NCBI GenBank assembly: GCA_947304695.1
Contig: CAMZBS010000003.1
Coordinates: forward strand, 1 to 50,731
Source of the DNA: an uncultured Prevotella sp.
GTDB taxonomy: Bacteria; Bacteroidota; Bacteroidia; Bacteroidales; Bacteroidaceae
Direction of reading: 5' to 3'
Length of the DNA stretch: 50,731 nt
The notes under the pieces are model-generated. The model made no database searches, was not told the DNA's origin, and worked only from the letters and a program-made list of their open reading frames with translations. Numbering within the stretch: the first letter of the stretch is position 1; the number at the start of each line of letters is the position of its first letter. Below are positions 7,081-14,752 of the stretch, piece after piece. The position numbers and the translations under genes are program-made.

Positions 7081-8089
7081 AGATATCATTGCAAGAATAA
7101 GGCTCCCTTTCCGAAAGGATAAGGAGCTTTATTCGTCTTTATATCACATCATGGGCTTCTATCCGGAGCACATCGACCACTACCGTGTGGCCCTCACCCA
7201 CAAGAGCACCGCCAAGAAGAGCGACAAGGGCAAACCGCTGAACAACGAGCGGCTGGAGTTCCTGGGCGACGCTCTGCTCGATGCAGTCGTGGGCCACATC
7301 GTCTACAGTCACTTCCCCGGAAAGCGCGAAGGATTCCTCACCAACACACGCTCAAAGCTCGTCTCAAGAGAGTCGCTTGGAAAACTGGCCGAGGAGATGG
7401 GACTCACCGAGCTCATCCAGAGCAGCCAGCAGACACGGTCGCACAACAGCTATATGGCAGGCAACGCCTTCGAGGCTCTCGTGGGCGCCATCTACCTGGA
7501 TCAAGGCTATACAGCTGTCATGCGGTTCATGGAAAAGCGCATCCTGGCTCAGATGATCAACATCGACAAGGTGGCCTACAAGGAGGTGAACTTCAAGTCG
7601 AAGCTGTTGGAGTGGACGCAGAAGAACCGTGTGCGCATGGAGTTCCAGATGCTCAAGGAGGAGAAAGACCAGCAGGGATCGCCCATCTTCGGCTTCCGTG
7701 CGGTCATCGAAGGCATTGAGGGCAGCAGTGCCCAGGGCTATTCAAAGAAGGAGGCACAACAGCTCTGTTCGCGCGACACGCTGCAGCGTCTGCGCCGCGA
7801 GCCCCAGTTCATCGATGCCATCTTCCAGGCCAAGAGCGAACGCACCAAGATGGAAGAGGAACCCACCGCCGTAGCCCCTGACCTGGAGAAGGAAGACACC
7901 AGCTTCATCATTGAGCAGGAGCACACCCCAAACAATCTGGAAAGCGAAAAATCCTTAGAACCACAAGAACCTCAAGACTTCTCAGACGAGGAGTTCGACC
8001 TGAGCGACATCACTCACGTCAAGGAAGAGAAAAGCCGCGAAGACATCATAGCTGCGGCAGAGGAACAGGCATTCAGGGAAGAGGCGTAA
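7070..8089 (+). CDS. rnc: Ribonuclease III with long acidic C-terminal extension
   Basis: 339 residues, about 90-100 more than a typical RNase III. The catalytic signature NERLEFLGDALLDAVV spans residues 59-74, with E63 and D67 as metal-site residues. A second acidic site lies in NAFEALVGAIYLD. A double-stranded RNA-binding domain follows at about residues 165-245 (NFKSKLLEWTQKNR...GYSKKEAQQLCSRDTLQRL). The last 80 or so residues are strongly acidic and probably disordered (EEEPTAVAPDLEKED...SDEEFDLSDI). RNase III cuts structured RNAs, including rRNA precursors. The start overlaps fabF by 11 bp in another frame; acpP-fabF-rnc order is common in bacteria. Confidence 0.95.
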   Translation: MRLKDIIARIRLPFRKDKELYSSLYHIMGFYPEHIDHYRVALTHKSTAKKSDKGKPLNNERLEFLGDALLDAVVGHIVYSHFPGKREGFLTNTRSKLVSRESLGKLAEEMGLTELIQSSQQTRSHNSYMAGNAFEALVGAIYLDQGYTAVMRFMEKRILAQMINIDKVAYKEVNFKSKLLEWTQKNRVRMEFQMLKEEKDQQGSPIFGFRAVIEGIEGSSAQGYSKKEAQQLCSRDTLQRLRREPQFIDAIFQAKSERTKMEEEPTAVAPDLEKEDTSFIIEQEHTPNNLESEKSLEPQEPQDFSDEEFDLSDITHVKEEKSREDIIAAAEEQAFREEA

Positions 8090-8112
8090 ATAAAGCGTCT
8101 CTTCCTTTTTTT
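8080..8112 (+). terminator. Terminator after rnc
   Basis: Stem AGAGGCG / CGTCTCT (8080-8086 with 8096-8102, one G-T pair) overlaps the rnc stop codon and is followed by a run of T. It sits exactly at the junction with the convergent helicase gene. Confidence 0.75.
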
Positions 8113-10006
8113 ATTCCTTCAACCCTTCCACATACTGCCACAGCTGGCGGTAGAAGGGATGGCGGCAGAGCGTGTGGCGGTCGCCCAGGATGATGAGTTT
8201 CATGCGGGCACGAGTAATGGCTACGTTCATGCGGCGCAGGTCGCGCAGGAAGCCTATCTGGCCTTCATCGTTCGAGCGTACCAGGGAAATCACGATGATG
8301 TCGCGCTCCTGTCCCTGAAAGCCGTCGACGGTGTTTACTGAAATCAGACTGCGGAAAGGCTTGAAGAACTCGCTCTTCCTGACCAGGCGGCGCAACAGCT
8401 GCACCTGGGCACGGTAGGGCGATATGATGCCCACATCGAGCCGTTCGTTCAAGATGCGCTGCTTGCCAATCAGTTCGTAGTAGGCCTGCAGGGCCAGCAG
8501 GGTGAGACGGGCTTCAGGCTCGTTGGAAATACTTCCAAACTGAGAACTCGTCACACCTTTCAGTTCTCCACTCTCCGTTGTGAGTTGACTTGTATCTATC
8601 CACGTCATCGGCAGATCCAGGTCGAGAATGCTGCGATACTTCACCTGCGGCGCACTTTCCACCATGTTGTGGTAGAACCAGTCGGAGGAGAAGCGCATAA
8701 TCTCCTCGTTCATGCGGTACTGCATGGTGAGCAGCGTTACAGCCTCGGGATGCGTGTCGCACAGGCGTTCCATCAGCGTGCGGCCCAGTCCGCCTTTCAG
8801 GGCTTCGTAGCACTTCACGGTGGGCGGCAGCTGACAGTGGTCACCGGCAAAGACCACGCGGCTGGCACGACGGATAGGAATCCAGCAGGCAGCCTCTAAA
8901 GCCTGGGCAGCCTCGTCAATGAACAAGGTGCCGAACTTCATGCCCTCTAAAAGGCGGTGACCGCTGCCCACGAGGGTACAGGCAATGACACGGGCTTCGC
9001 CGAACAGTTGCTGGTTGATGCCAATCTCAAGGGCTGTGGCACGGTCTTTCAGTCGTTCCAGTTTCTGGTGGAACTTGTCGTCACCACGCTTGCGGTTCTT
9101 ACGCAGCTCACGGATGGCCTTTCTCAGTGCCCACAGCTGTGGATAGTCGGGATGGGCTTCAAAGCGTCGTTCATAGGTGAAGGAGAGCATCTTGTCGTCA
9201 ACGCGACTGGGGTTGCCAATGCGCAGCACCTGTAGTCCACGGTCTACGAGTTTCTCCGATATCCAGTCAACGGCCATGTTGCTCTGTGCGCACACCAGTA
9301 CCTGCGGTTCGCGGCGCAGCGTTTCGTAGATGGCTTCCACAAGGGTGGTGGTCTTACCTGTTCCGGGAGGACCGTGCACGATGGCCATATCCTTGGCTCT
9401 GAGCACCTGGTTCACGGCCCGTTCCTGCGTCTTGTTCAGGTACTGGAAGCCCATGTCGGGGAAGGTGAACGTCTGGGCACGCATTGACGGCATATAGAAA
9501 AGATCGCGCAGGTAGCCCAGGCGGCCCTTGGCGCGCATGGTGCGGTCGAGGGCATCGAACATGGTGCGGTAGCTGGTTTCGTCGAAGCTGAGCTGAATGC
9601 CCACACCCTCCTGCTGCAGGTCGATGAGCGGAGCACCGTCGGGCACGGCAATGACCATGCGGTCGCCGTCGACAAAGGATACGGTGCCTTTCAGCATAGA
9701 GTTCAGCGTAGAGAGTTTGGAAAAGAAACTTACCGGTCGTCCGTACTCGAAGTTGTGGTCAATGTCTTCTTCGTCATCGTTTGTCTTTGTGCGGAACACT
9801 TCTACGCAAAGCTGGTTCAGCGAGTTGTAATAAGAGCGCCCCACACGTATCGGCCACCACGCATCGCCACGGGCAATGAGCCGCTCGATTCCGATGGCGT
9901 CGACCTTCTCCTGGAAGGCTTTTTTCTCTTCCTCATATTCCATCTGCAACAGCAGTTGTTGCTGCTGCAATTCCAGGATGGGCGATGTGGTGGGTTGGTT
10001 ACTCAT
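8111..10006 (-). CDS. SF1B helicase of the Upf1/IGHMBP2 type
   Basis: 631 residues. Superfamily 1 motifs occur in order: Walker A GPPGTGKTTTLVEAI near residue 214, CAQSNMAVDW (Ia), FIDEAAQALEAA (II), FAGDHCQLPPTVK (III), MQYRMNEEIM (IV), VNTVDGFQGQERDIIVISLVRS (V) and NVAITRARMKLIILGD (VI). The N-terminal 200 residues hold the beta-barrel region found in Upf1-like enzymes. The family unwinds RNA or DNA 5' to 3' using ATP. In Bacteroidota this gene is widespread, but its role is not defined. It diverges from the pyridoxamine kinase gene with a shared compact promoter region. Confidence 0.92.
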   Translation of the reverse strand: MSNQPTTSPILELQQQQLLLQMEYEEEKKAFQEKVDAIGIERLIARGDAWWPIRVGRSYYNSLNQLCVEVFRTKTNDDEEDIDHNFEYGRPVSFFSKLSTLNSMLKGTVSFVDGDRMVIAVPDGAPLIDLQQEGVGIQLSFDETSYRTMFDALDRTMRAKGRLGYLRDLFYMPSMRAQTFTFPDMGFQYLNKTQERAVNQVLRAKDMAIVHGPPGTGKTTTLVEAIYETLRREPQVLVCAQSNMAVDWISEKLVDRGLQVLRIGNPSRVDDKMLSFTYERRFEAHPDYPQLWALRKAIRELRKNRKRGDDKFHQKLERLKDRATALEIGINQQLFGEARVIACTLVGSGHRLLEGMKFGTLFIDEAAQALEAACWIPIRRASRVVFAGDHCQLPPTVKCYEALKGGLGRTLMERLCDTHPEAVTLLTMQYRMNEEIMRFSSDWFYHNMVESAPQVKYRSILDLDLPMTWIDTSQLTTESGELKGVTSSQFGSISNEPEARLTLLALQAYYELIGKQRILNERLDVGIISPYRAQVQLLRRLVRKSEFFKPFRSLISVNTVDGFQGQERDIIVISLVRSNDEGQIGFLRDLRRMNVAITRARMKLIILGDRHTLCRHPFYRQLWQYVEGLKE

Positions 10007-10030
10007 GGATGATAATCAGCAATTTTGTGG

Positions 10031-10088
10031 CAAAAATACGGAAAAATAATTAAAATACAATTGTTTTAGAAGTTTTTTTATACCTTTG
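10031..10088. promoter_or_regulatory. Compact divergent promoters (helicase / pyridoxamine kinase)
   Basis: Minus-strand -7 box TATTTTTG (CAAAAATA at 10031-10038) and plus-strand -7 box TACCTTTG (10081-10088). Their upstream TTG elements lie back to back in CAATTG at 10058-10063, 19 bp and 17 bp from the respective boxes. Confidence 0.8.
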
Positions 10089-10150
10089 CAGCCGATAAAG
10101 TGTTGTGTAGCAATGAAATATCCTAAATTGTACATTGAAAAGTGTAATTG

Positions 10151-11002
10151 ATGATGATGAAACAAATACTCCTGATAAACGATGTAGTGGGATGCAGTCA
10201 TGTGGGCATGGTGGCCATGCTGCCCATTCTGACCTATCTGGGTCATTCGGCTTACAACCTGCCCACGGCACTGGTGTCGAACACGCTCGACTACGGGCGG
10301 TTCAATGTACTGGAAACTACCGACTATATGCAGGGTGTGCTGCCCGTGTGGAAAGAGCTGGGTTTCAAGTTCGATGCCGTTTGCACGGGTCTGATGTTCA
10401 GTGAGCAGCAGGCACGCCTGGTGTCGGGCTACTGCAAGGAGTTGTCGGCGCAGGGTGTCACTATTTTCGTTGATCCCATCATGGGCGACGGAGGTCATCT
10501 TTATAATGGCATGGGACCAGAGAACATTGAGCAGATGCGCGAGATGGTTTCAGTGGCCGACCTCATCTTCCCCAATTACACCGAAGCCTGCTATCTCACG
10601 GACATTCCTTATAAGGAGGAGGGCATGACATGGGCTGAGGCTGAGCAAATGCTCGACAGTCTGGTTCAGATAGGAACGCGCAGTGCCATCATCACCAGTG
10701 CCAAGGTCGACGGGCGTCACTGTGTGGTGGGTCGTCGCAGCAAGGAACCGTTTGCAGGTTTTCAGCAGAACATCAGCGAGGGTCTTTATTTCTGTCTTCC
10801 CTACGAAGAGATTCCCGTCTTGTTCCACGGCACAGGCGATATTTTCTCTGCCGTGCTCATCGGCCACCTTTTGCGTGGCGAAGCTTTGAAGGCATCCACC
10901 CACACAGCCATGAAGGTGGTGAGCCAGCTCATTGAGCACAACAAAGACCTGCCCGACAAGATGCGTGGCATTCCCATCGAGCAGTGCTTGGATTTGTTGT
11001 AA
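10151..11002 (+). CDS. Pyridoxamine kinase (PfkB-like)
   Basis: 283 residues from the first ATG of an ATG-ATG-ATG run at 10151; the real start could be any of the three. The N-terminus QILLINDVVGCSHVGMVAMLPIL resembles the PdxY/PdxK group of ribokinase-like enzymes, which phosphorylate pyridoxal and pyridoxamine for B6 salvage. Also seen are FDAVCTGLMFSEQQARLV, VDPIMGDGG...LYNGM (substrate/ATP region), DLIFPNYTEACYLT, and the C-terminal anion-hole motif FHGTGDIFSAVLIGHLL with the catalytic Asp. Cytoplasmic. It is a single-gene unit with its own promoter and a hairpin after the stop. Confidence 0.88.
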   Translation: MMMKQILLINDVVGCSHVGMVAMLPILTYLGHSAYNLPTALVSNTLDYGRFNVLETTDYMQGVLPVWKELGFKFDAVCTGLMFSEQQARLVSGYCKELSAQGVTIFVDPIMGDGGHLYNGMGPENIEQMREMVSVADLIFPNYTEACYLTDIPYKEEGMTWAEAEQMLDSLVQIGTRSAIITSAKVDGRHCVVGRRSKEPFAGFQQNISEGLYFCLPYEEIPVLFHGTGDIFSAVLIGHLLRGEALKASTHTAMKVVSQLIEHNKDLPDKMRGIPIEQCLDLL

Positions 11003-11021
11003 CCGTAGCTTGCGTTTTGTG

Positions 11022-11042
11022 TGTCGCGATTTCGTCGCGACA
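11022..11042. terminator. Stem-loop between pyridoxamine kinase and butyrate kinase genes
   Basis: Perfect 8-bp stem TGTCGCGA / TCGCGACA (11022-11029 with 11035-11042), 5-nt loop, flanked by TTTTG and AAAAT. It lies between convergent stop codons and can act in both directions. Confidence 0.65.
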
Positions 11043-11045
11043 AAA

Positions 11046-12116
11046 TCAGTCGTATTCTTTCGCTTCGCGCTTGCCTCTCAGCACGGCAAGGGCATTCAGA
11101 GCCAGAGCCTCCATTTCGTCTTCGCCGGGGAAGCAATAGACGGGGGCAAGGAATTCTATGCGCTGTCGCAGGCGGCTGATTACATATTCTGAACGGGCCA
11201 GACCGCCAGTGAGCAGGATGGCATCGACCTTTCCGCAGAACACGGCTCCCAGCCCCACAATGTTCTTGGCCAGATGATAGATCATGGCATCCAGGATCAG
11301 CTCGGCATGTTTGTCGCCGTAGTCATTAATGCGCTGTTCTATCTCCTTCACGTTGGTCGTTCCCAGATGGGCGTTCAGTCCGGCCTTTCCGGCAATACGC
11401 TTCAGCAGCTGTTTTTCATTGTATTTTCCGCTGAAGCACAGTCGTATCAGGTCACAGGCAGGCAAGCTGCCGGCGCGTTCGGGTGAGAAGGGGCCTTCGC
11501 CGTCCAGGGCGTTGTTGGCATCTACGGCCTTGCCATGCTGGTGGGCCGCCACGCTGATGCCACCACCCATGTGGCAGATAATCAGGTCCAGGTCTTCATA
11601 GCGTTTGCCCACCTCTTGGGCGAAACGACGGGCTATGGCACGCTGGTTCAAGGCGTGCCAGATGCAGATGCGGTTCATCAGCGGTGATCCGCTGATGCGG
11701 GCATAGTCGTTCAATTCGTCGACCACCCCCGGATCGGCAATGAACGAGCGGCAGCCAGGAATGGTCGAAGCAATCTCATGGGCGATGATGCAACCCAGGT
11801 TGCAGGCGTGGTTATGCAGGGCAATGCCCGAATAGGTATCGTCGAGCATGCGCTGGTTGATCTCATAGACACCGCCCGCAATGGGCTTCACCAGTCCACC
11901 ACGGCCTATCACGGCATCGAAGTTCAGTTCGATGTCGCAGCGTTTCAGCTCGTCGAGCACCAGTTGTTTGCGGTATTCGCGCTGTTCCAGCACGTCGTCG
12001 AAAGAGGCCAACTCTTCCTGTGTGTGGCTAATGTTGCGCAGCACCAGCGGATGCTCGTCTTCATAGACGGCCATCTTGGTACTCGTCGAGCCAGGGTTGA
12101 TAACAAGGATGTTCAT
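11046..12116 (-). CDS. buk: Butyrate kinase
   Basis: 356 residues, the normal length. Acetokinase-family motifs are the N-terminal phosphate loop NILVINPGSTSTKMAVYE, GRGGLVKPIAGGVYEIN, HNHACNLGCIIAHEIA, ADPGVVDELNDYAR, LDLIICHMGGGISVAAHQHGKAVDANNALDGEGPFSPERAG and LTGGLARSEYVI. It transfers phosphate between acyl-phosphate and ADP to make ATP and the acid. It overlaps the ptb stop by one base (TAATG), so translation is coupled. In Bacteroidota without butyrate production this pair is thought to act on branched or other short acyl groups; which one applies here cannot be read from sequence. Confidence 0.95.
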   Translation of the reverse strand: MNILVINPGSTSTKMAVYEDEHPLVLRNISHTQEELASFDDVLEQREYRKQLVLDELKRCDIELNFDAVIGRGGLVKPIAGGVYEINQRMLDDTYSGIALHNHACNLGCIIAHEIASTIPGCRSFIADPGVVDELNDYARISGSPLMNRICIWHALNQRAIARRFAQEVGKRYEDLDLIICHMGGGISVAAHQHGKAVDANNALDGEGPFSPERAGSLPACDLIRLCFSGKYNEKQLLKRIAGKAGLNAHLGTTNVKEIEQRINDYGDKHAELILDAMIYHLAKNIVGLGAVFCGKVDAILLTGGLARSEYVISRLRQRIEFLAPVYCFPGEDEMEALALNALAVLRGKREAKEYD

Positions 12117-13012
12117 TACAGAGCTGCCAAAGCCAGGGAGTAGAACTTATTGTCGATGCTGTCGCCGCGCGACGGGAGTACCACCGGCACCTGCGGGCCG
12201 CAAAGGATGGCGGCAGTCTGGGCTTCGGTAAAGAGCGTGATGGTTTTATAGAAGACATTGCCAGCCTGGATGTCGGGGAAGATCAGCGCATCGGAATGGC
12301 CTTCGAGCGGCGACACGATGCCTTTCTTGTGCAGGGCATGGGCCGAAAGACAGGTCTTCAGGTCGAGCGGTCCGTCGACAATGCAGGGGCCGAACTCACC
12401 GGCCTCGGCTTGGGCTATCAGTTCCTTGTATTCCACCGTGAAGGGGAAGTGCTTCGCATTGACTTTCTCCGTGCAGTTGATGAGACCCACGCGAGGTTCT
12501 GCAATGCCCATGCTGCGGCACAGCGTGAGCAGATAGCGCAGCTGTTCCACGCGCTGTGGGGCTGTGGGGTAGGGGATGACAGCTACATCGCTCACAAACA
12601 GCAGTTTGTCATAGCCAGGAATCTGTGCACACGTCACGTGGGTCAGCACACGGCCTTTCTCCAGCAGTCCCTGTTCCTTGTTCAGGATGGCCCGCAGCAG
12701 GTCGTCGGTGTTCAGCAAGCCCTTCATCATCACGTCGGCCTTGCCCTCACGGCATAGCATCACGGCTTTCAGGGCAGCCTCGTCGGCATTCTGGGCCTCC
12801 ACAAAGGTGGCTTGGCCGGCAAAGGCATCGAAGTCGGCGCCCATCTTTTCACGCTCGCCCACTAGCAGGGCCTCGACAAATCCAGCCTCCAAGGCTTTCA
12901 CTACGGCACCCTTTGTACCTTCGTCGTAGGGGCACACCACTGCCACCCGTTTCTTGGCCGTGCGGCCTTTCAGGTGGGCTATCATCTCACTGAAGTTCTG
13001 TATTGTTTCCAT
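12116..13012 (-). CDS. ptb: Phosphate butyryltransferase
   Basis: 298 residues, PTA/PTB superfamily, converting acyl-CoA plus phosphate into acyl-phosphate, the substrate of the downstream kinase. The start METIQNFSEMIAHLKGRTAKKRVAVVCPYDEGTKGAVVKA is typical. Also visible are MMKGLLNTDDLLRAILNKE, LTHVTCAQIPGYDKLLFVSDVAVIPYP, GPLDLKTCLSAHALHKKGI and GHSDALIFPDIQAGNVFYKTI near the C-terminus. It is first in a two-gene operon ptb-buk. No crotonase, thiolase or acyl-CoA dehydrogenase genes are nearby, so this is not a full butyrate locus. Confidence 0.94.
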   Translation of the reverse strand: METIQNFSEMIAHLKGRTAKKRVAVVCPYDEGTKGAVVKALEAGFVEALLVGEREKMGADFDAFAGQATFVEAQNADEAALKAVMLCREGKADVMMKGLLNTDDLLRAILNKEQGLLEKGRVLTHVTCAQIPGYDKLLFVSDVAVIPYPTAPQRVEQLRYLLTLCRSMGIAEPRVGLINCTEKVNAKHFPFTVEYKELIAQAEAGEFGPCIVDGPLDLKTCLSAHALHKKGIVSPLEGHSDALIFPDIQAGNVFYKTITLFTEAQTAAILCGPQVPVVLPSRGDSIDNKFYSLALAAL

Positions 13013-13032
13013 AAAGTTCTGGTTGTTTCGGG

Positions 13033-13063
13033 CAAAAGTACTAAAATTCTTTCAGACACCCAA
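13033..13063 (-). promoter_or_regulatory. ptb-buk promoter
   Basis: Minus-strand -7 box TACTTTTG (plus strand CAAAAGTA, 13033-13040), with TTG (CAA at 13061-13063) 20 bp upstream. The leader is only about 15 nt before the ptb ATG at 13012. Confidence 0.75.
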
Positions 13064-13135
13064 GCATTTCAGTATATATATTTGTCAGTGCAGAATAAAA
13101 ATACATATATCGTAAACTATTCCAATAAAAATGTG

Positions 13136-13143
13136 TATTTTTG
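13136..13143 (+). promoter_or_regulatory. Promoter -7 box for the AlkZ-related gene
   Basis: TATTTTTG at 13136-13143. It places transcription start near 13150, downstream of an in-frame ATG at 13131, so translation should begin at 13179. Confidence 0.7.
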
Positions 13144-13178
13144 CAGCACAAACGTTGAACGAATCCTGGCTAATAACT

Positions 13179-13844
13179 ATGAACGAAGAGATTCACAACA
13201 GTGCGGAACTGATAGAGCTGGTCAGCCGCATTGGTTTTCTGCCCCTGCTCAATAGCGGTATTCGTGGCTTCTCGGCCGAAGAGATGGTCGACGATGATTG
13301 TCGTTATGTGCTGTTGCCTGACGGTGGTTGGGACTGGCCGCTGTGGAAGTGGAAGGGTTCGATTATCACCGAGGGCGGTCATGTCTACGGCAAGTTCTTT
13401 GCCGGTAAGGCGGGCTTCATCAGCCGTGAGTGGTGGCCTGACTTCTGCAACTATCGTCGCAGCAAGCATCCTGCACCGGCCGAAGGAAGCATTGAAGAGA
13501 CCATCCTGCTCACACTGGCCACCCACGGCAGTCTCATCACCCGCGAACTGCGGGCCCTCTGTGGTTTCGACGGGCCAAAGATGCGCAGCCGCTTCGACGG
13601 CTACGTCACCCGTCTTCAGATGGCCACACGCATTGTTACCGAGGATTTTGTCTATCCCACCGACCGCCATGGGCGTGAGTATGGCTGGGGTTGGTCGCTG
13701 CTCACCACGCCTGAACAGCTCTACGATCGTGCATCCTTCAGTTGTGACCGTCAGCCTAATGAGTCTTTGGTCCGCATGTTCCGTCACCTGCGCCAGCTCT
13801 GTCCCCATGCCACCGACACGCAAGTGCTCAGAATGTTGAAATAA
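13179..13844 (+). CDS. AlkZ-related protein
   Basis: 221 residues from the ATG at 13179. It is rich in Trp and aromatic pairs: LLPDGGWDWPLWKWKGSII, YGKFFAGKAGFISREWWPDFCNYRR, then a predicted winged-helix part (EETILLTLATHGSLITRELRALCGF...FDGYVTRLQMATRIVTEDF) and YGWGWSLLTTPEQLY. This layout matches small Bacteroidota/Firmicutes proteins annotated as AlkZ-related, which share the winged-helix part of the AlkZ DNA glycosylase family. The catalytic QxQ/QxD motif of AlkZ is not evident here, so glycosylase activity should not be assumed. Single gene with its own promoter. Confidence 0.7.
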   Translation: MNEEIHNSAELIELVSRIGFLPLLNSGIRGFSAEEMVDDDCRYVLLPDGGWDWPLWKWKGSIITEGGHVYGKFFAGKAGFISREWWPDFCNYRRSKHPAPAEGSIEETILLTLATHGSLITRELRALCGFDGPKMRSRFDGYVTRLQMATRIVTEDFVYPTDRHGREYGWGWSLLTTPEQLYDRASFSCDRQPNESLVRMFRHLRQLCPHATDTQVLRMLK

Positions 13845-13881
13845 TCATGATTTCTCATGGTGGATAAGTTTGGATACTATC

Positions 13882-14520
13882 TTATCCCAGCGCGAAGCAG
13901 AACTGCTGGTCGCGGTGCTCCATGACCGCTACCCCGTAACGCACCAGACGGGCCAGCAGGGCGATGACCTTGGGGCGGGGCAGGCGCGAACGCTTCACAA
14001 TCATGTTCAGTGGCAGCTGTTCGGTGGCTGAAAGGGCTGCCAGCAGCTGCCGCTCGTCGTCGCCATAGCTGAAGGCGGTGCCGCGCTGCGACTGCTCGTC
14101 GCGCCAGATGGCCAGATGCACGGGCGAAGCCACGATGTTCTCGTCGGCTATGCGCACGTAAGCCCGCTGTCGGCCATCCTCGTCGACGGCGCAGACAGGC
14201 TTTCGCTTGCTGGGTGGCACGGTGCAGACCACAATGGTGCGGCCGTCCACACGGTAGTTGTCGAACTTGATGCTCGACGGTGGCACACAGTACTTCCACG
14301 CCGCCTGGTGCATCATGTACACTTCCTCTTCACTGCGCACGCCGCTTAGGTGACCGTCGTCGCGCACACCGATGAGCAGCCGTCCACCGTCGGTATTGGC
14401 AAAGGCCGACACCGACCGCGCCAGCTTCACGGCATCCTGCACCTTGTATTTGAAGTCCTGCTGCTGGTGCTCGCCCTGGGCAATGAGCGACAGGAGATAA
14501 TTACGGTCGCTGAGAATCAT
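13882..14520 (-). CDS. AlbA_2 (Schlafen-type) DNA-binding domain protein
   Basis: 212 residues. Residues 15-125 form an AlbA_2 domain: EHQQQDFKYKVQDAVKLARSVSAFANTDGGRLLIGVRDDGHLSG, then the Schlafen-like IVVCTVPPSKRKPVCAVDEDGRQRAYVRIADENI. The C-terminal 60 residues look like a winged helix (DERQLLAALSATEQLPLNMIVKRSRLPRPKVIALLARLVRYG). Such proteins are usually called ATP-binding or transcriptional regulators; function is uncertain. The ATG starts 4 bases after the end of a perfect -7 box, so the mRNA is probably leaderless. Confidence 0.85.
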   Translation of the reverse strand: MILSDRNYLLSLIAQGEHQQQDFKYKVQDAVKLARSVSAFANTDGGRLLIGVRDDGHLSGVRSEEEVYMMHQAAWKYCVPPSSIKFDNYRVDGRTIVVCTVPPSKRKPVCAVDEDGRQRAYVRIADENIVASPVHLAIWRDEQSQRGTAFSYGDDERQLLAALSATEQLPLNMIVKRSRLPRPKVIALLARLVRYGVAVMEHRDQQFCFALG

Positions 14521-14524
14521 GCGG

Positions 14525-14555
14525 CAAAATTACGAAGAAAACCGCACATTTGCAA
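14525..14555 (-). promoter_or_regulatory. Promoter of the AlbA_2 gene, overlapping its start
   Basis: Minus-strand TAATTTTG (CAAAATTA at 14525-14532), with a TTGC about 19 bp upstream near 14552-14555. The box ends four bases before the ATG (14520). Confidence 0.7.
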
Positions 14556-14577
14556 CTCGGTTGCACCTTTTTCTCTC

Positions 14578-14585
14578 TACCTTTG
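14578..14585 (+). promoter_or_regulatory. Probable promoter -7 box for the CDF exporter
   Basis: TACCTTTG at 14578-14585. A well-spaced -33 element is not clear (TTGC lies 13 bp upstream, TTTG 25 bp). If used, the mRNA leader is about 160 nt and contains repeat array B. Confidence 0.5.
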
Positions 14586-14621
14586 TCGGCGAAAAAAGAC
14601 GGCTGGCCGTCGAGGCTGTTG

Positions 14622-14704
14622 CAATGGAGCCTTGGTTGCAGGACAATGGAGGCTTGGTTGCGAGACAATGGAGGCTCGGTTGGAACGCAGCTGAGGCTTG
14701 GCTG
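14622..14704. repeat. 22-bp phased palindrome array B (4 units), upstream of the CDF gene
   Basis: Units start at 14622, 14644, 14666 and 14688: CAATGGAGCCTTGGTTG, CAATGGAGGCTTGGTTG, CAATGGAGGCTCGGTTG and CAGCTGAGGCTTGGCTG. Spacing is exactly 22 bp. The spacers are AGGACAATGG-type variable bases. The array falls between the -7 box at 14578 and the CDF start at 14753. Confidence 0.9.
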
Positions 14705-14752
14705 CAAGACGCTGAAAAAGAGAAAGTTATAAATAAAAAAGAGAATAAGATT

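Noticed and set aside
13862..13887. DnaA box or strong terminator (GGATAAG ... CTTATCC)
   Set aside because: A single 7-bp inverted repeat with a 12-nt loop and no T-run; it may be a weak stem-loop only, and isolated sites like it are expected by chance.
14519..14752. N-terminal extension of the CDF exporter
   Set aside because: The 78 extra codons run through the -7 box and repeat array B. Trp/Leu pairs there come from repeat translation, and the real protein starts with the His-rich tail.
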